Origin: Nocardia huaxiensis
Lineage (GTDB): Bacteria; Actinomycetota; Actinomycetes; Mycobacteriales; Mycobacteriaceae
Direction of reading: 5' to 3'
Assembly: GCF_013744875.1 (NCBI RefSeq)
Contig: NZ_CP059399.1
Span: 744,001-808,000, forward strand
Length of the DNA: 64,000 nt
Shown here one piece after another: positions 50,371-58,988 of this stretch (position 1 is the first letter of the stretch; each line of letters opens with the position of its first letter). The position numbers were made by a program, and so were the translations under genes. The notes beneath the pieces were generated by a model. That model was not told the DNA's origin, did not search any database, and saw nothing but the letters and a program-made list of their open reading frames with translations.

Positions 50371-51036
50371 TCAGGCGATGTTGAACGGCTCCGGGTTGCT
50401 GCGGACCGAACCCAGTTGGGCCGTGACCACATACGCGCCCGCGGGCACCGGCACGCGTTCGCCCGCGCAGCTCGGCTGGGAGGAGGTTCCGGTCCAGGTG
50501 ACCCGGAAGAAAGCCTGCTGGCCGGCGGTCAGGGTGCGCAGGTCGGAGGGGCCCTCCGGGTAGCAGTCGGTGCTGGCCCACATGCGGCGCTGGCCGTCCA
50601 GGGATTGCACCGTGACCTGCTGCAGGGCGCTGCCCATATCGCGTTCGCAGGTGGCGCTGGAGATATTGGTGATGACGATGCCGAACACCGGCTGCTCGCC
50701 CGCCTTGTAGGTGGGCTGCTCCGGATTCACCTTCACCGCCAGCGACTGATCCGGGCACTGCTTGTTCTGCCCGGCCGGCGCGGCGCTGGCGCTGACGCTC
50801 GTACCCGACGGGTTGGCGCCACTGGATTCCGGTGCGCCGGAGGAGCTTCCGGCCGGTTTGTGCGTGGCCGACGTCGTGGTCTTCGCCCCGTCGGCCTTGT
50901 TGTCGTCACCGCCGCCGCGCAGCACGGCGAAGGCGATCCAGAGCACCAGTGCGAGCGCGACCGCCAGCACACCGATCGCGAGCAGGCGACGGCGCCAGTA
51001 GATTTCCGGCGGCAGTGGTCCATTCGGTTCCAGCAC
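50371..51036 (-). CDS. Membrane-anchored hypothetical protein (Rv3587c-like)
   Basis: A 221-residue protein with a single N-terminal membrane helix (LLAIGVLAVALALVLWIAFA), a Ser/Thr/Ala/Pro linker and an extracytoplasmic beta-rich domain with four Cys (SLAVKVNPEQPTYKAGEQPV, TNISSATCERDMG, WASTDCYPEGP, QPSCAGERVPVPAG). The disA-adjacent position fits Rv3587c, of unknown function. GTG 51036 is preceded at 7 nt by TACCGT on the minus strand, suggesting a leaderless mRNA. Confidence 0.75.
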   Translation of the reverse strand: MLEPNGPLPPEIYWRRRLLAIGVLAVALALVLWIAFAVLRGGGDDNKADGAKTTTSATHKPAGSSSGAPESSGANPSGTSVSASAAPAGQNKQCPDQSLAVKVNPEQPTYKAGEQPVFGIVITNISSATCERDMGSALQQVTVQSLDGQRRMWASTDCYPEGPSDLRTLTAGQQAFFRVTWTGTSSQPSCAGERVPVPAGAYVVTAQLGSVRSNPEPFNIA

Positions 51037-51150
51037 GGTGACAACGGTAAGGGCACGGTCCGGTGCACCCGGCGCAGGGTCTCGGCGTGTCGGACGTGAA
51101 AAGCCCTACCCGCCGGGTACATTTCGCAGCTTCGCCCCGCGACCGGGGGA

Positions 51151-51783
51151 TCAGACGATTTCGCCGATATTGCCGATGACGCGGTGCAGCTTGATCTGAC
51201 CTTCGGCGAGGTTGTAGGTGACGCAGGCGATGGCGCACTCGCCGGTGGCGACGCGCTGGGAGATGATCATCGACCGCTGCATGAGCAGGCGAGCGGTCTC
51301 CTCGACGTGGCGGGCCTCGAGCTCGTCGACGGAGCTGAGCCCTTCGCGGCGGCCGAGCAGGATGGACGGGGTGACGCGTTCGACGACGCTGCGAATGAAC
51401 CCGCCGGGCACATTGCCGTTGTCGAGAGCGTCGATGGTGGCGTGCACCGCGCCGCAGGTGTCGTGGCCGAGCACCACGATCAGCGGCACATTGAGGACGT
51501 GCACGCCGTACTCGATGGATCCGAGCACGGAGGAGTCGATGACATGGCCGGCCGTGCGGACCACGAACATCTCGCCCAGGCCCTGGTCGAAGACGATCTC
51601 GGCGGCCACGCGGGAGTCGCCGCAACCGAAGAGAATGGCCGAGGGCTGCTGGCCTTTGCTGAGCCTGGCCCGGTCGGCGGCGCCCTGGCTAGGGTGCTGC
51701 AACGTGCCGTTGACGAAGCGCTCGTTGCCTTCACGCAGGGCTTTCCAGGCACTGATCGGGTTGGAATGCGGCATGCGTCCCAT
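51151..51783 (-). CDS. canB: Beta-carbonic anhydrase
   Basis: Interconverts CO2 and bicarbonate. 210 residues from ATG 51783. Zinc ligands Cys54 and Asp56/Arg58 in ILFGCGDSRVAAE and His/Cys in VVLGHDTCGAVHATID are intact. Counterpart of Rv3588c by position. A second in-frame ATG at 51774 is possible; neither has a strong ribosome site. Divergent from mutY, as in M. tuberculosis. Confidence 0.93.
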   Translation of the reverse strand: MGRMPHSNPISAWKALREGNERFVNGTLQHPSQGAADRARLSKGQQPSAILFGCGDSRVAAEIVFDQGLGEMFVVRTAGHVIDSSVLGSIEYGVHVLNVPLIVVLGHDTCGAVHATIDALDNGNVPGGFIRSVVERVTPSILLGRREGLSSVDELEARHVEETARLLMQRSMIISQRVATGECAIACVTYNLAEGQIKLHRVIGNIGEIV

Positions 51784-51958
51784 TTTCCATAGAGGTTCGG
51801 TTACCGGCGAGTCCGTGAAGTTACGGTCCGGCAAAGACGGACTGGCACCGGCCGCTGACCGGTGGTGAGTCCGGATCTCGCGGACGCCGTCACCGTACCT
51901 GTAGCGACAACTGATTTCGTAAGATGCGGGTAACTCGTCGGCCGGGGAGGCGGAATTC

Positions 51959-52834
51959 TTGGACAGCGACACGCTCATCGACTGGTACGGCGAAACCGCC
52001 CGCGATCTCCCGTGGCGGCGGCCGGAAGTCACCGCCTGGCAGATTCTGATGAGCGAAATCATGTTGCAGCAGACACCTGTGGTCCGCGTCGAACCGATCT
52101 GGCGGGAATGGGTGGCCCGCTGGCCGGTGCCCTCCGCCATGGCCGCCGCCCCGCAGGGTGAGGTGCTGCGGGCCTGGGGCAAGCTCGGTTACCCGCGCCG
52201 CGCGCTGCGCCTGCACGAGTGCGCCCAGGTGCTGGCTCGCGATCACGGTGACGAGGTGCCCACGGATGTGGATGTGCTGCTGAGCCTCCCGGGCATCGGC
52301 GCGTACACCGCCCGCGCCGTGGCGTGTTTCGCCTACGGTCAGCGAGTCCCGGTGGTGGACACCAATGTTCGCCGCGTCGTGGCGCGCGCCGTGCACGGCA
52401 AGGCCGAGGCGGGCAATCCGGCAGCCCGCGACCTCACCGAAACCGAGGCCCTGCTCCCGGCCCGCGTCGACCGCGCGGCGGTCTTCTCGGCCGCTCTCAT
52501 GGAATTGGGCGCGACCGTCTGCACCGCCCGCAATCCGGACTGCGCGCGCTGCCCGCTCCCGGCCTGTGCGTGGGTCGCGGCGGGCCGCCCGGCGTCGGAA
52601 GTGGTGCGCCGCGTGCAGAAGTACGAGGGCACCGACCGTCAGGCCCGCGGCCGCCTCCTCGACGTGCTGCGTGACGCGCACGGGCCGGTGGAGCGCGTCC
52701 TGCTCGATCTTGCCTGGACGCGCGATCCGGGTCAGCGCGCCCGCGCACTCGACTCACTGCTGGTGGACGGCCTCATCGAGCAGACCGCCGACGGCCTGTT
52801 CGCACTCGCGGGCGAGGGCGGCACGGTCTCCTGA
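51959..52834 (+). CDS. mutY: A/G-specific adenine glycosylase MutY
   Basis: Removes adenine mispaired with 8-oxoguanine. 291 residues. SEIMLQQTPVVRVEPIWREW holds the catalytic Glu region, LPGIGAYTARAVACFAYGQR is the helix-hairpin-helix followed by VPVVDTNVRRVVAR with the catalytic Asp, and TVCTARNPDCARCPLPACAW supplies four Cys for the [4Fe-4S] cluster. The C-terminal NUDIX-like domain is much reduced. TTG start at 51959 after GGGGAGG at 8 nt. Confidence 0.93.
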   Translation: MDSDTLIDWYGETARDLPWRRPEVTAWQILMSEIMLQQTPVVRVEPIWREWVARWPVPSAMAAAPQGEVLRAWGKLGYPRRALRLHECAQVLARDHGDEVPTDVDVLLSLPGIGAYTARAVACFAYGQRVPVVDTNVRRVVARAVHGKAEAGNPAARDLTETEALLPARVDRAAVFSAALMELGATVCTARNPDCARCPLPACAWVAAGRPASEVVRRVQKYEGTDRQARGRLLDVLRDAHGPVERVLLDLAWTRDPGQRARALDSLLVDGLIEQTADGLFALAGEGGTVS

Positions 52835-52842
52835 ACCCGGAA

Positions 52843-52894
52843 GCGCACCCCGCACAAGGCAGGACGAGGGGACGTCGCCTTGGACGGGGTGCGC
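52843..52894 (+). terminator. Terminator of mutY
   Basis: An outer 10-bp stem GCGCACCCCG / CGGGGTGCGC enclosing a second pairing CAAGGC/GCCTTG. Confidence 0.75.
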
Positions 52895-52902
52895 GCGGGC
52901 AT

Positions 52903-52929
52903 GATCTGCGGCCCCTCACGCCGCAGATC
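52903..52929 (-). terminator. Terminator of the metal ABC permease gene
   Basis: A perfect 10-bp stem GATCTGCGGC / GCCGCAGATC with a 7-nt loop between mutY and the convergent permease gene; it may serve both strands. Confidence 0.7.
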
Positions 52930-52983
52930 GCAGACCTCGGACGCGGTGTGCGGCGCGTGCCGAGGCCGAGCTGTGGGGATCGG

Positions 52984-53862
52984 TCAGGCTGGAACGAGCG
53001 CCTTGCGGCGGTTGCGGGTGCGCGAACCGATCAGCCGGCACACCAGGTAGATGGTGAACGAGATGGTGGTGACGAAGGTCGAGATCGGCACGCCGGGCGC
53101 GAGGGACAGCAGGATGCCGCCCACCGCCGCGGTTTCGGCGAACACGATCGCGAGAACCGTTGCGCGGACCGGGTTCGCGGTGAGCTGGGCCGCTGCCGCA
53201 GCCGGGGTGATGAGCAGCGACAGCACCAGCAGCGCACCGACGATCTGCACGCCGAAGGCCGCGGTGACGCCGAGCAGCACGGCGAACACGATGGACAGCG
53301 CCCGCACCGGAACTCCGCGCGCCACCGCCACTTCCGGGTCGGAGCTGGCGAACAGCAGCGGCCGGTAGATGGCCGCGAGCACGATCAGCACGGCGGCGGT
53401 GCAGGTGGCGAGCAGGCTCAGCCCGCTGTAACCGACGCTGGCCACCTGCCCGGTGAGCAGCGAGAACTTCGAGCCCGCCCGCTCGGGGCCGAGCCAGAGG
53501 AACAGCACCGACAGGCCGAGCCCGAAGGACAGCACCACGGCGATGACCGAATCGCGTTCGCGCGCACGGTTTCCCAGCACGCCGAACAGCACGGCCGCCA
53601 CCACGGAGCCGATGATCGCCCCCATCCCGACGCCGATTCCCGCGAGCAGCGCCGCCGCCGCGCCGGTGAGCGACAGTTCGCTGGTGCCGTGCACCGCGAA
53701 CGACATCTGCCGCGAAATGATCAGCGGGCCGATGGCTCCCGCGAGCAGGCCCAGCAGCGCGGCCGCGATCACGGCCTGCTGCACGAAGTCGTAGGACAGC
53801 AGATTCGCGGTGGTGGAGAAGTCCAGCATCTTCGTCAGGACGCCGGAGAGCTTGTCGTTCAT
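52984..53862 (-). CDS. Metal ABC transporter permease (ZnuB/TroC family)
   Basis: A 292-residue ABC-3 permease with about nine hydrophobic helices, including MSFAVHGTSELSLTGAAAAL and GVQIVGALLVLSLLITPAAA, both family signatures. It would form the channel for Zn or Mn import with the ATPase and binding protein upstream. It overlaps the ATPase gene by 4 nt. Confidence 0.9.
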   Translation of the reverse strand: MNDKLSGVLTKMLDFSTTANLLSYDFVQQAVIAAALLGLLAGAIGPLIISRQMSFAVHGTSELSLTGAAAALLAGIGVGMGAIIGSVVAAVLFGVLGNRARERDSVIAVVLSFGLGLSVLFLWLGPERAGSKFSLLTGQVASVGYSGLSLLATCTAAVLIVLAAIYRPLLFASSDPEVAVARGVPVRALSIVFAVLLGVTAAFGVQIVGALLVLSLLITPAAAAAQLTANPVRATVLAIVFAETAAVGGILLSLAPGVPISTFVTTISFTIYLVCRLIGSRTRNRRKALVPA

Positions 53863-54818
53863 GCCCGGACCTCGTCGTCGCCGTGGCAGTGCCCGCCGGC
53901 GGTGCCGAGCGCGTCCATGACGTCGCCGGTGCCGACGACCACGAGCCGCCCGCGTACCCGCAGCACGTCGACCTGGGTGCCGTACAGCTCGGACAGCACC
54001 TCGGAGGTCATGACCTCGTCGGGCGTGCCGATCCGGAACTTGCCGTCGACCAGGTAGAGCACCCGATCCACCAGCGGCAGAATGGGATTGATCTCGTGTG
54101 TCACGAACAGCACGGCGGTGTCGTGTGAGTGCCGCCGCTGGTCGATGAGTTCGGACACGAGGCGCTGATTGGCGAGGTCGAGGCTGAGCAGCGGTTCGTC
54201 GCAGAGCAGGACGCGCGGATCGCCGACCAGGGCCTGCGCGACGCGTAGTCGCTGCTGTTCACCGCCGGACAGCACGTCCACTGGTGAGTCGGCGAATTTC
54301 TCCGCCCCCACGGCTGTAATGGCTTCCGCCACTTTTCTTTTGCGTTCCTTGCGCCCGCGCAGTCCGAGTCCCCAGCGGTGCCCGTCCACGCCGAGTCCGA
54401 CCAGATCGACGCCGCGCAATTGCACTCCGGCGTCGAAGGTCTTCTGCTGCGGGACATATCCGATATCGGGATTCCCCGCGCGCGCGGGTTTTCCGGCGAT
54501 TTCGGCGGCGCCGCCGCTGAGCGAATTCTGGCCGAGCAACACTTTCAGCAGCGAGGTTTTCCCGGATCCGTTGGGCCCCAAGACCGCAATGAATTCTCCG
54601 GGCTGAATTTCCAGATCCAGTCCCTGCCACAGGGTTCGGTCGCCGAACGCCAGTCGCGCGTTCGACAGCCGGACCGCGGGCGCGCTGTCGGCGGTGGCCG
54701 GCGCGGCTTCCGCGCGGCTTGCGGTCGCCGTTGAAACCTGTCCGTTCACAGGCATATTCATGTCGCCGAGGTGTGCGCTGATTCCCGTCGTGTCGACGAG
54801 GGCTGGTTTCGGGTTCAT
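53859..54818 (-). CDS. Metal ABC transporter ATP-binding protein
   Basis: A 319-residue ABC ATPase. Walker A GPNGSGKTSLLKVLLG, signature VLSGGEQQRLRVAQALVG, Walker B RVLLCDEPLLSLDL and switch His in LFVTHEINPILP. A ~45-residue Ala/Thr-rich stretch precedes the domain, and the C-terminus ends GGHCHGDDEVRA, possibly metal-binding. ATG 54818 (GGGAG 7 nt upstream) is preferred; the frame is open to ATG 54938, which would add 40 residues. Confidence 0.88.
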   Translation of the reverse strand: MNPKPALVDTTGISAHLGDMNMPVNGQVSTATASRAEAAPATADSAPAVRLSNARLAFGDRTLWQGLDLEIQPGEFIAVLGPNGSGKTSLLKVLLGQNSLSGGAAEIAGKPARAGNPDIGYVPQQKTFDAGVQLRGVDLVGLGVDGHRWGLGLRGRKERKRKVAEAITAVGAEKFADSPVDVLSGGEQQRLRVAQALVGDPRVLLCDEPLLSLDLANQRLVSELIDQRRHSHDTAVLFVTHEINPILPLVDRVLYLVDGKFRIGTPDEVMTSEVLSELYGTQVDVLRVRGRLVVVGTGDVMDALGTAGGHCHGDDEVRA

Positions 54819-54947
54819 GGTGGTGCTCCCGGTGTTGGCAGCGGGGTTCGACCGCGGGGTGGCGGACGCCTGCCGGGGGCGTGCTGCGGTGCGGAGATTC
54901 AGCGCGACCCCTTCCTTCGATTCGACGGTGGCAGGCATCGGGTGCGG

Positions 54948-55889
54948 TTACCCCAGCGCCTTGGCGAGGGCCTGGGCGTTGGCGGTCATCCACTGCACGT
55001 AGGTCTGGCCCTCGGGGAGGGTCTCGGTGACGTTCACGACCGGGATGCCGGCGGACTCGGCGGTTTTGCGCAGGTCCTCGGTGATCTTGCTCTCGGTCTG
55101 GATGTTGTAGACGAGGGCGCGAACCTGCTTGCCGTTCAACAGGTCCCGTACGGCGGCGACATCGGCCGGGGCCGGATCGGTCTCCTGCTCGACGGCCTCC
55201 TGGAAGCCGTGCGGGGTGCGGTCGTCGGCCTTGGCGGCGAGCAGCATGTAGTAGGCGAGCGGCTCGGTCTGCAGGACCGGCTGGTTCGGGTGCTCGGCGG
55301 CGATCTTGGTGGTGACGGCCTCGATGGCGGTCAGCTGGGCGGCGAAGTCTGCGGCGCGCTTGGCGTAGTCGTCCTTGTGCGCGGGATCGATCTCGCCGAG
55401 CTGTTCGGCGATGTGCTCGGCGACCTCACCGGCGACGTGCACGTCGTACCAGACGTGCTCGTTGCCGTGCTCGTGATCGTGGCCGCCGGTGGTGGCGGGC
55501 GCGGCGGTGGTGGTGGCGCCGTGTTCGTGCGAGTCCTCGCCGGCGATCTCGACCGCGTTCACGTTCCGCTTGTTCTTGCCCGCGATGGCCTTGTCGATGA
55601 ACTCGTCGTAGCCGCCGCCGTTGTAGACGACGAGTTCGGCGTCGCTGATCTTGGCCGCGTCGACGGGGGATAGTTCGAACGAGTGCGGGTCGGCGCTCGG
55701 GTCGTTGATGATCGACTCGACCTTCACGTCGGAGCCCGCGACGGTCCGGGCGATATCGCCCCAGACGTTGGTGGACGCCACGACGGTCAGCTCATCGGAT
55801 CCGCTCTTGCCACCGCACGCGGTGAGAGTAGCGACAGCGGCAAGCCCTGCGGCGAAGCAGGCGAATCCTCGAGCAAGTCTGGCGGTCAC
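54948..55889 (-). CDS. Metal ABC transporter substrate-binding lipoprotein (ZnuA-like)
   Basis: A 313-residue lipoprotein that captures Zn or Mn. Signal peptide with lipobox LTAC, the VVASTNVWGDIARTVAG start, PSADPHSFELSPVDA (first His ligand), a His-rich loop (GEDSHEHGATTT and TGGHDHEHGNEHVWYDVHV) typical of zinc-specific ZnuA, and TEPLAYYMLLAA. GTG 55889 with AGGAG 8 nt upstream. First gene of a three-gene operon with the ATPase and permease. Confidence 0.9.
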   Translation of the reverse strand: MTARLARGFACFAAGLAAVATLTACGGKSGSDELTVVASTNVWGDIARTVAGSDVKVESIINDPSADPHSFELSPVDAAKISDAELVVYNGGGYDEFIDKAIAGKNKRNVNAVEIAGEDSHEHGATTTAAPATTGGHDHEHGNEHVWYDVHVAGEVAEHIAEQLGEIDPAHKDDYAKRAADFAAQLTAIEAVTTKIAAEHPNQPVLQTEPLAYYMLLAAKADDRTPHGFQEAVEQETDPAPADVAAVRDLLNGKQVRALVYNIQTESKITEDLRKTAESAGIPVVNVTETLPEGQTYVQWMTANAQALAKALG

Positions 55890-55921
55890 GCGGGGCACTC
55901 CTGAACTGAACAGCACTATCC

Positions 55922-55945
55922 AAAACGAAAACGATTGCCATTTGA
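55922..55945. promoter_or_regulatory. Zur-box-like sequence before the metal importer
   Basis: The minus strand reads AATGGCAATCGTTTTCG, similar to actinobacterial Zur/Fur sites (TGAAAATNATTTTCA type), 33-57 bp upstream of the GTG. The match is partial. Confidence 0.4.
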
Positions 55946-56067
55946 ATGTAGCGCACCCGTCCAGGTCGAACGAATTCCGACTGCCCGGTGTGGTGCTTGA
56001 CACCCCTCAGTGAGGCCGGGAGGGAGGGGGAGTGCGAGAGCGGGACGCACGCGGGGCGAATATGGGT

Positions 56068-56102
56068 GCGGCCCTCGCGAACGTTCAGTTCGCGAGGGCC
56101 GC
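56068..56102 (-). terminator. Terminator of the trehalose-phosphatase/GH15 gene
   Basis: A perfect 15-bp stem GCGGCCCTCGCGAAC / GTTCGCGAGGGCCGC with a GTTCA loop, 25 bp after the stop codon of the leftward gene. Confidence 0.85.
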
Positions 56103-56126
56103 AACGACTTCGGTCCGGTAGGACCG

Positions 56127-58685
56127 TTACGTCAGCGCTGCCACCGGCTGGCTCAACAGCTGAGCGCAGCGCAGCAGGCCGAGGTGGCTGTAGGCCTGGG
56201 GGTGGTTGCCCAGGGAGCGTTCGGCGACGGGGTCGTACTCCTCGCTCAGCAGGCCGGTCGGGCCCGCGACGTCGACGAGCTGGGCGAAGAGCGCTTCGGC
56301 GTCCTCGCGCTTGCCGATGAGGAGGTAGGCCTCGACGAGCCAGGCGGCGCACAGGTGGAAGCCGCCTTCCCCGCCGGGCAGGCCGTCGTCGTGGTGGTAG
56401 CGGTAGACGGTGGAACCGCTGCGGAGTTCGGCTTCGGTGGCGGCGAAGCGGGGGTCGGAGGGGTCGATCAGACCGCTCAGACCGATGTGCAGGGTGGCGG
56501 CATCCAGGTCGGTGCCGTCGTAGGCGGCCGTGTAGGACTGGACCTCGTCGTTCCAGCCTTCGATCTTCACCTCGTCGGCGATGGTGTCGCGCAGTTTCTC
56601 CCATTCGGGATCGACGCCGCGCCCGAACTGGCGCGCCAGGGTGATGGCCCGGTCGGCGGTCAGCCAGCCCATGACCTTCGAGTACACGTGATGCCGCGGA
56701 TTGCCGCGAATCTCCCAGATGCCGTGGTCGGGTTCGCGCCAGCGCCGCTGCACGGCGGACACCATGGCGTGCACGAGCTCCCAATCCGCGTCCGGCAGAG
56801 CCCGTTTCGGATCGGTGATGCCCTTGCGTTCCCGTGCGTGCGCGAGCTGCGAGATGAGGTCCACGATGGGACCGAACACATCGAGCTGCACCTGCATGTT
56901 GGCCGCGTTGCCGACGCGCACCGGCCGCGATCCGGCATAGCCGGGCAGCTGGTCGAGCGAGGCTTCGGGCGGCAGGGTTTCGCCGTAGAGCGTGTAGAGC
57001 GGGTGCAGGCGTTCGGGTCCGGGCAGGGTTTCCAGCACCCGGTGCACCCAGGCCAGCAGGTCCTCGGCCTCGCCGATGGACCCCAGCGACACCAGCGCGG
57101 AGGCGGTGAGCGAGGCGTCGCGCAGCCAGCAGTAGCGGTAGTCCCAGTTGCGCACGCCGCCGATGTCCTCGGGCAGCGAGGTGGTGGCCGCGGCCAGGAT
57201 GGATCCCGACGGCGCGTGCACCAGTCCGCGCAGGGTGAGCGCGGACCGCTTCATGAGATCGGGCTTGAGCGGCGGCAGTTCCAGCGAGCTGGCCCAGCCG
57301 GCCCAGTACCGCTCGGCTTCCCGTCGCCGGTCCGCCTCGGGGGTCATGGCGGGGGCGAGATCGGAGGTGCCGCAGCGCAATTCCAGGACGATCGGTCCCT
57401 GGCGCGGGTCGACGACGGCGCGGGCGGTGTGGTGATTGCCGTCGTCGATGATCTCCCAGTCCACGCCGGGGGAGCGCAGCACCATCGGATCGTTGGTGCC
57501 CTGCACGATCAATCCGGACGGATCGGGCACGATGCGCACCGGCACCTGTCCGAATTCCGGTCGGGGCGCGAAGGTTACGACCGCCTTGGCGTCACCGGTG
57601 ATGACGCGGGTGAGGTCGGTGCGTTCGGGCACCACGTCGTGCGGCAGGTAGTCGACGACCTGCAAACTGGCCCACCGGGTTTCGGCGGTCATGGTGCCGT
57701 CGATGTAGCGCTGGGACAGCGGCAGTCCGGCCCGTTCGGGCTGGATGGTGAAGTGCCCGGCGCCGGGTCCGCCCAGCAGGTGCGCGAAGACGGCGGCCGA
57801 ATCGGGTTCCGGATGGCACAGCCAGGTGACCGTTCCGTCCGGTGTGACAAGGGCTTTGGAGCGCGGGCTGGCCAGCATGGTCAGCCGCTCGATTCGGGGG
57901 GCGGAGGCACCGGCCAGCCAGCTCCGGCGTTCCTCGAGCAGGAACGCGAGGGCGCGCGAGACGTCCTCGGTGGAGGCGACCCGGTATTCGGCGAGGGATT
58001 CGCCGTCGCCGACCTTGATGCCGACATCCGGTCCCGAAAGACGTTTGAACGCCTTCTCATCGGTTACATCATCACCGATGAAGACGGCGGCCGAGGCTCC
58101 CTGTTGATGCCGGACGATGTCCAGCGCGGCGCCCTTGTCGGTTTCGACGACCGCGAGTTCGATGACCTCCTTGCCCTCGGTGACCTGAACGCCGACCCAG
58201 CTGGCCGGCCCCTGCCGCACCTGAACGAGTGCGCGGCGGCCGATTTCGGGGGAGGCATTGCGGACATGCAGGGCGACGGAAGCCGGTTTGATCTCGACGG
58301 TCGCACCCGGATTGTCCTGGGCGATCTGGGTCAGCGTCGCCTGGACTTCCTGATGCAACTGCTTGGCGTCGTTGTCGATGGCGTGCACGAAGCCGACATC
58401 GAATTCCGAACCGTGGCTGCCGATCAGCTGTACCTCGACGGGCAGCCGGGACAGCGCCGCGAGATCTCGTAGGGCACGGCCGGAGATCACGGCCGCGGTG
58501 GTTCCGGTGAGACCGGCGAGTGCGCGCAGCGCACTGACCGATTCTCGATGGGGATAGGCCTTCGCGGGGTCGGAGACGATGGGCGCGATCGTCCCGTCGT
58601 AGTCCGAAGCGACCAGCAGCCGAGGCACTCGGGCGATGGCTGCCAACGCACGGCGAAGTTCGAGTGGCAAATCCTGTGCGCTCAC
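56127..58685 (-). CDS. otsB: Trehalose-phosphatase / glycoside hydrolase 15 fusion
   Basis: An 852-residue two-domain protein. Residues ~20-240 form a HAD phosphatase of the OtsB type (VASDYDGTIAPIVSDP with the nucleophile Asp, VISGRALRDLA, FIGDDVTDEKAFKRL). The rest is a GH15 glucoamylase/trehalase-like domain with NWDYRYCWLRDASLTASALV and GLLSEEYDPVAERSLGNHPQ. In mycobacteria a GH15 enzyme is a trehalase, so the fusion may take trehalose-6-phosphate to trehalose and on to glucose. GTG 58685 has TAGGTT 6 nt upstream (leaderless). No signal peptide, so it is cytosolic. Confidence 0.9.
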   Translation of the reverse strand: MSAQDLPLELRRALAAIARVPRLLVASDYDGTIAPIVSDPAKAYPHRESVSALRALAGLTGTTAAVISGRALRDLAALSRLPVEVQLIGSHGSEFDVGFVHAIDNDAKQLHQEVQATLTQIAQDNPGATVEIKPASVALHVRNASPEIGRRALVQVRQGPASWVGVQVTEGKEVIELAVVETDKGAALDIVRHQQGASAAVFIGDDVTDEKAFKRLSGPDVGIKVGDGESLAEYRVASTEDVSRALAFLLEERRSWLAGASAPRIERLTMLASPRSKALVTPDGTVTWLCHPEPDSAAVFAHLLGGPGAGHFTIQPERAGLPLSQRYIDGTMTAETRWASLQVVDYLPHDVVPERTDLTRVITGDAKAVVTFAPRPEFGQVPVRIVPDPSGLIVQGTNDPMVLRSPGVDWEIIDDGNHHTARAVVDPRQGPIVLELRCGTSDLAPAMTPEADRRREAERYWAGWASSLELPPLKPDLMKRSALTLRGLVHAPSGSILAAATTSLPEDIGGVRNWDYRYCWLRDASLTASALVSLGSIGEAEDLLAWVHRVLETLPGPERLHPLYTLYGETLPPEASLDQLPGYAGSRPVRVGNAANMQVQLDVFGPIVDLISQLAHARERKGITDPKRALPDADWELVHAMVSAVQRRWREPDHGIWEIRGNPRHHVYSKVMGWLTADRAITLARQFGRGVDPEWEKLRDTIADEVKIEGWNDEVQSYTAAYDGTDLDAATLHIGLSGLIDPSDPRFAATEAELRSGSTVYRYHHDDGLPGGEGGFHLCAAWLVEAYLLIGKREDAEALFAQLVDVAGPTGLLSEEYDPVAERSLGNHPQAYSHLGLLRCAQLLSQPVAALT

Positions 58686-58854
58686 GCATCCAACCTAATG
58701 ATCGGAGGAGATTTTTCAGGGCGCGAGTGATGCTACTGGGTAGAGATTGCCCACTTGTTCTGGCGGTGATACATAGCGTTTACAGGACACTTGCACGCCG
58801 TTCACCAACTGTGTGATCTTCAACCTCGATACCCCCCTGAACAGCGGAAACAGC

Positions 58855-58889
58855 AACGGCCGCGCACTCTCCGGGGGTGCGCGGCCGTT
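58855..58889 (-). terminator. Terminator of kstR
   Basis: A perfect 13-bp stem AACGGCCGCGCAC / GTGCGCGGCCGTT with a 9-nt loop, 100 bp past the stop of leftward kstR. Confidence 0.75.
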
Positions 58890-58944
58890 CGGGCATTCGT
58901 GAGAACGCCCGGTGTGCGTTCGCTGGGAAGCCTCTCCCGCCGTC

Positions 58945-58970
58945 GGGGGTTCGGGGGCGAAGCCCCTGAG
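58945..58970. repeat. GC-rich hairpin repeat, copy 3
   Basis: Core GGGGC-GAA-GCCCC at 58954-58966. The whole 26-bp stretch is identical to 12260-12285. Confidence 0.7.
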
Positions 58971-58988
58971 GGATCCCAGGGAGTTGGG

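Larger units (their letters stand above)
58686..58988. other. 303-bp intergenic region, otsB/kstR
   Basis: It holds the otsB promoter, a kstR terminator (58855-58889) and the third GC-rich hairpin repeat (58945-58970). No gene is seen. Confidence 0.6.
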
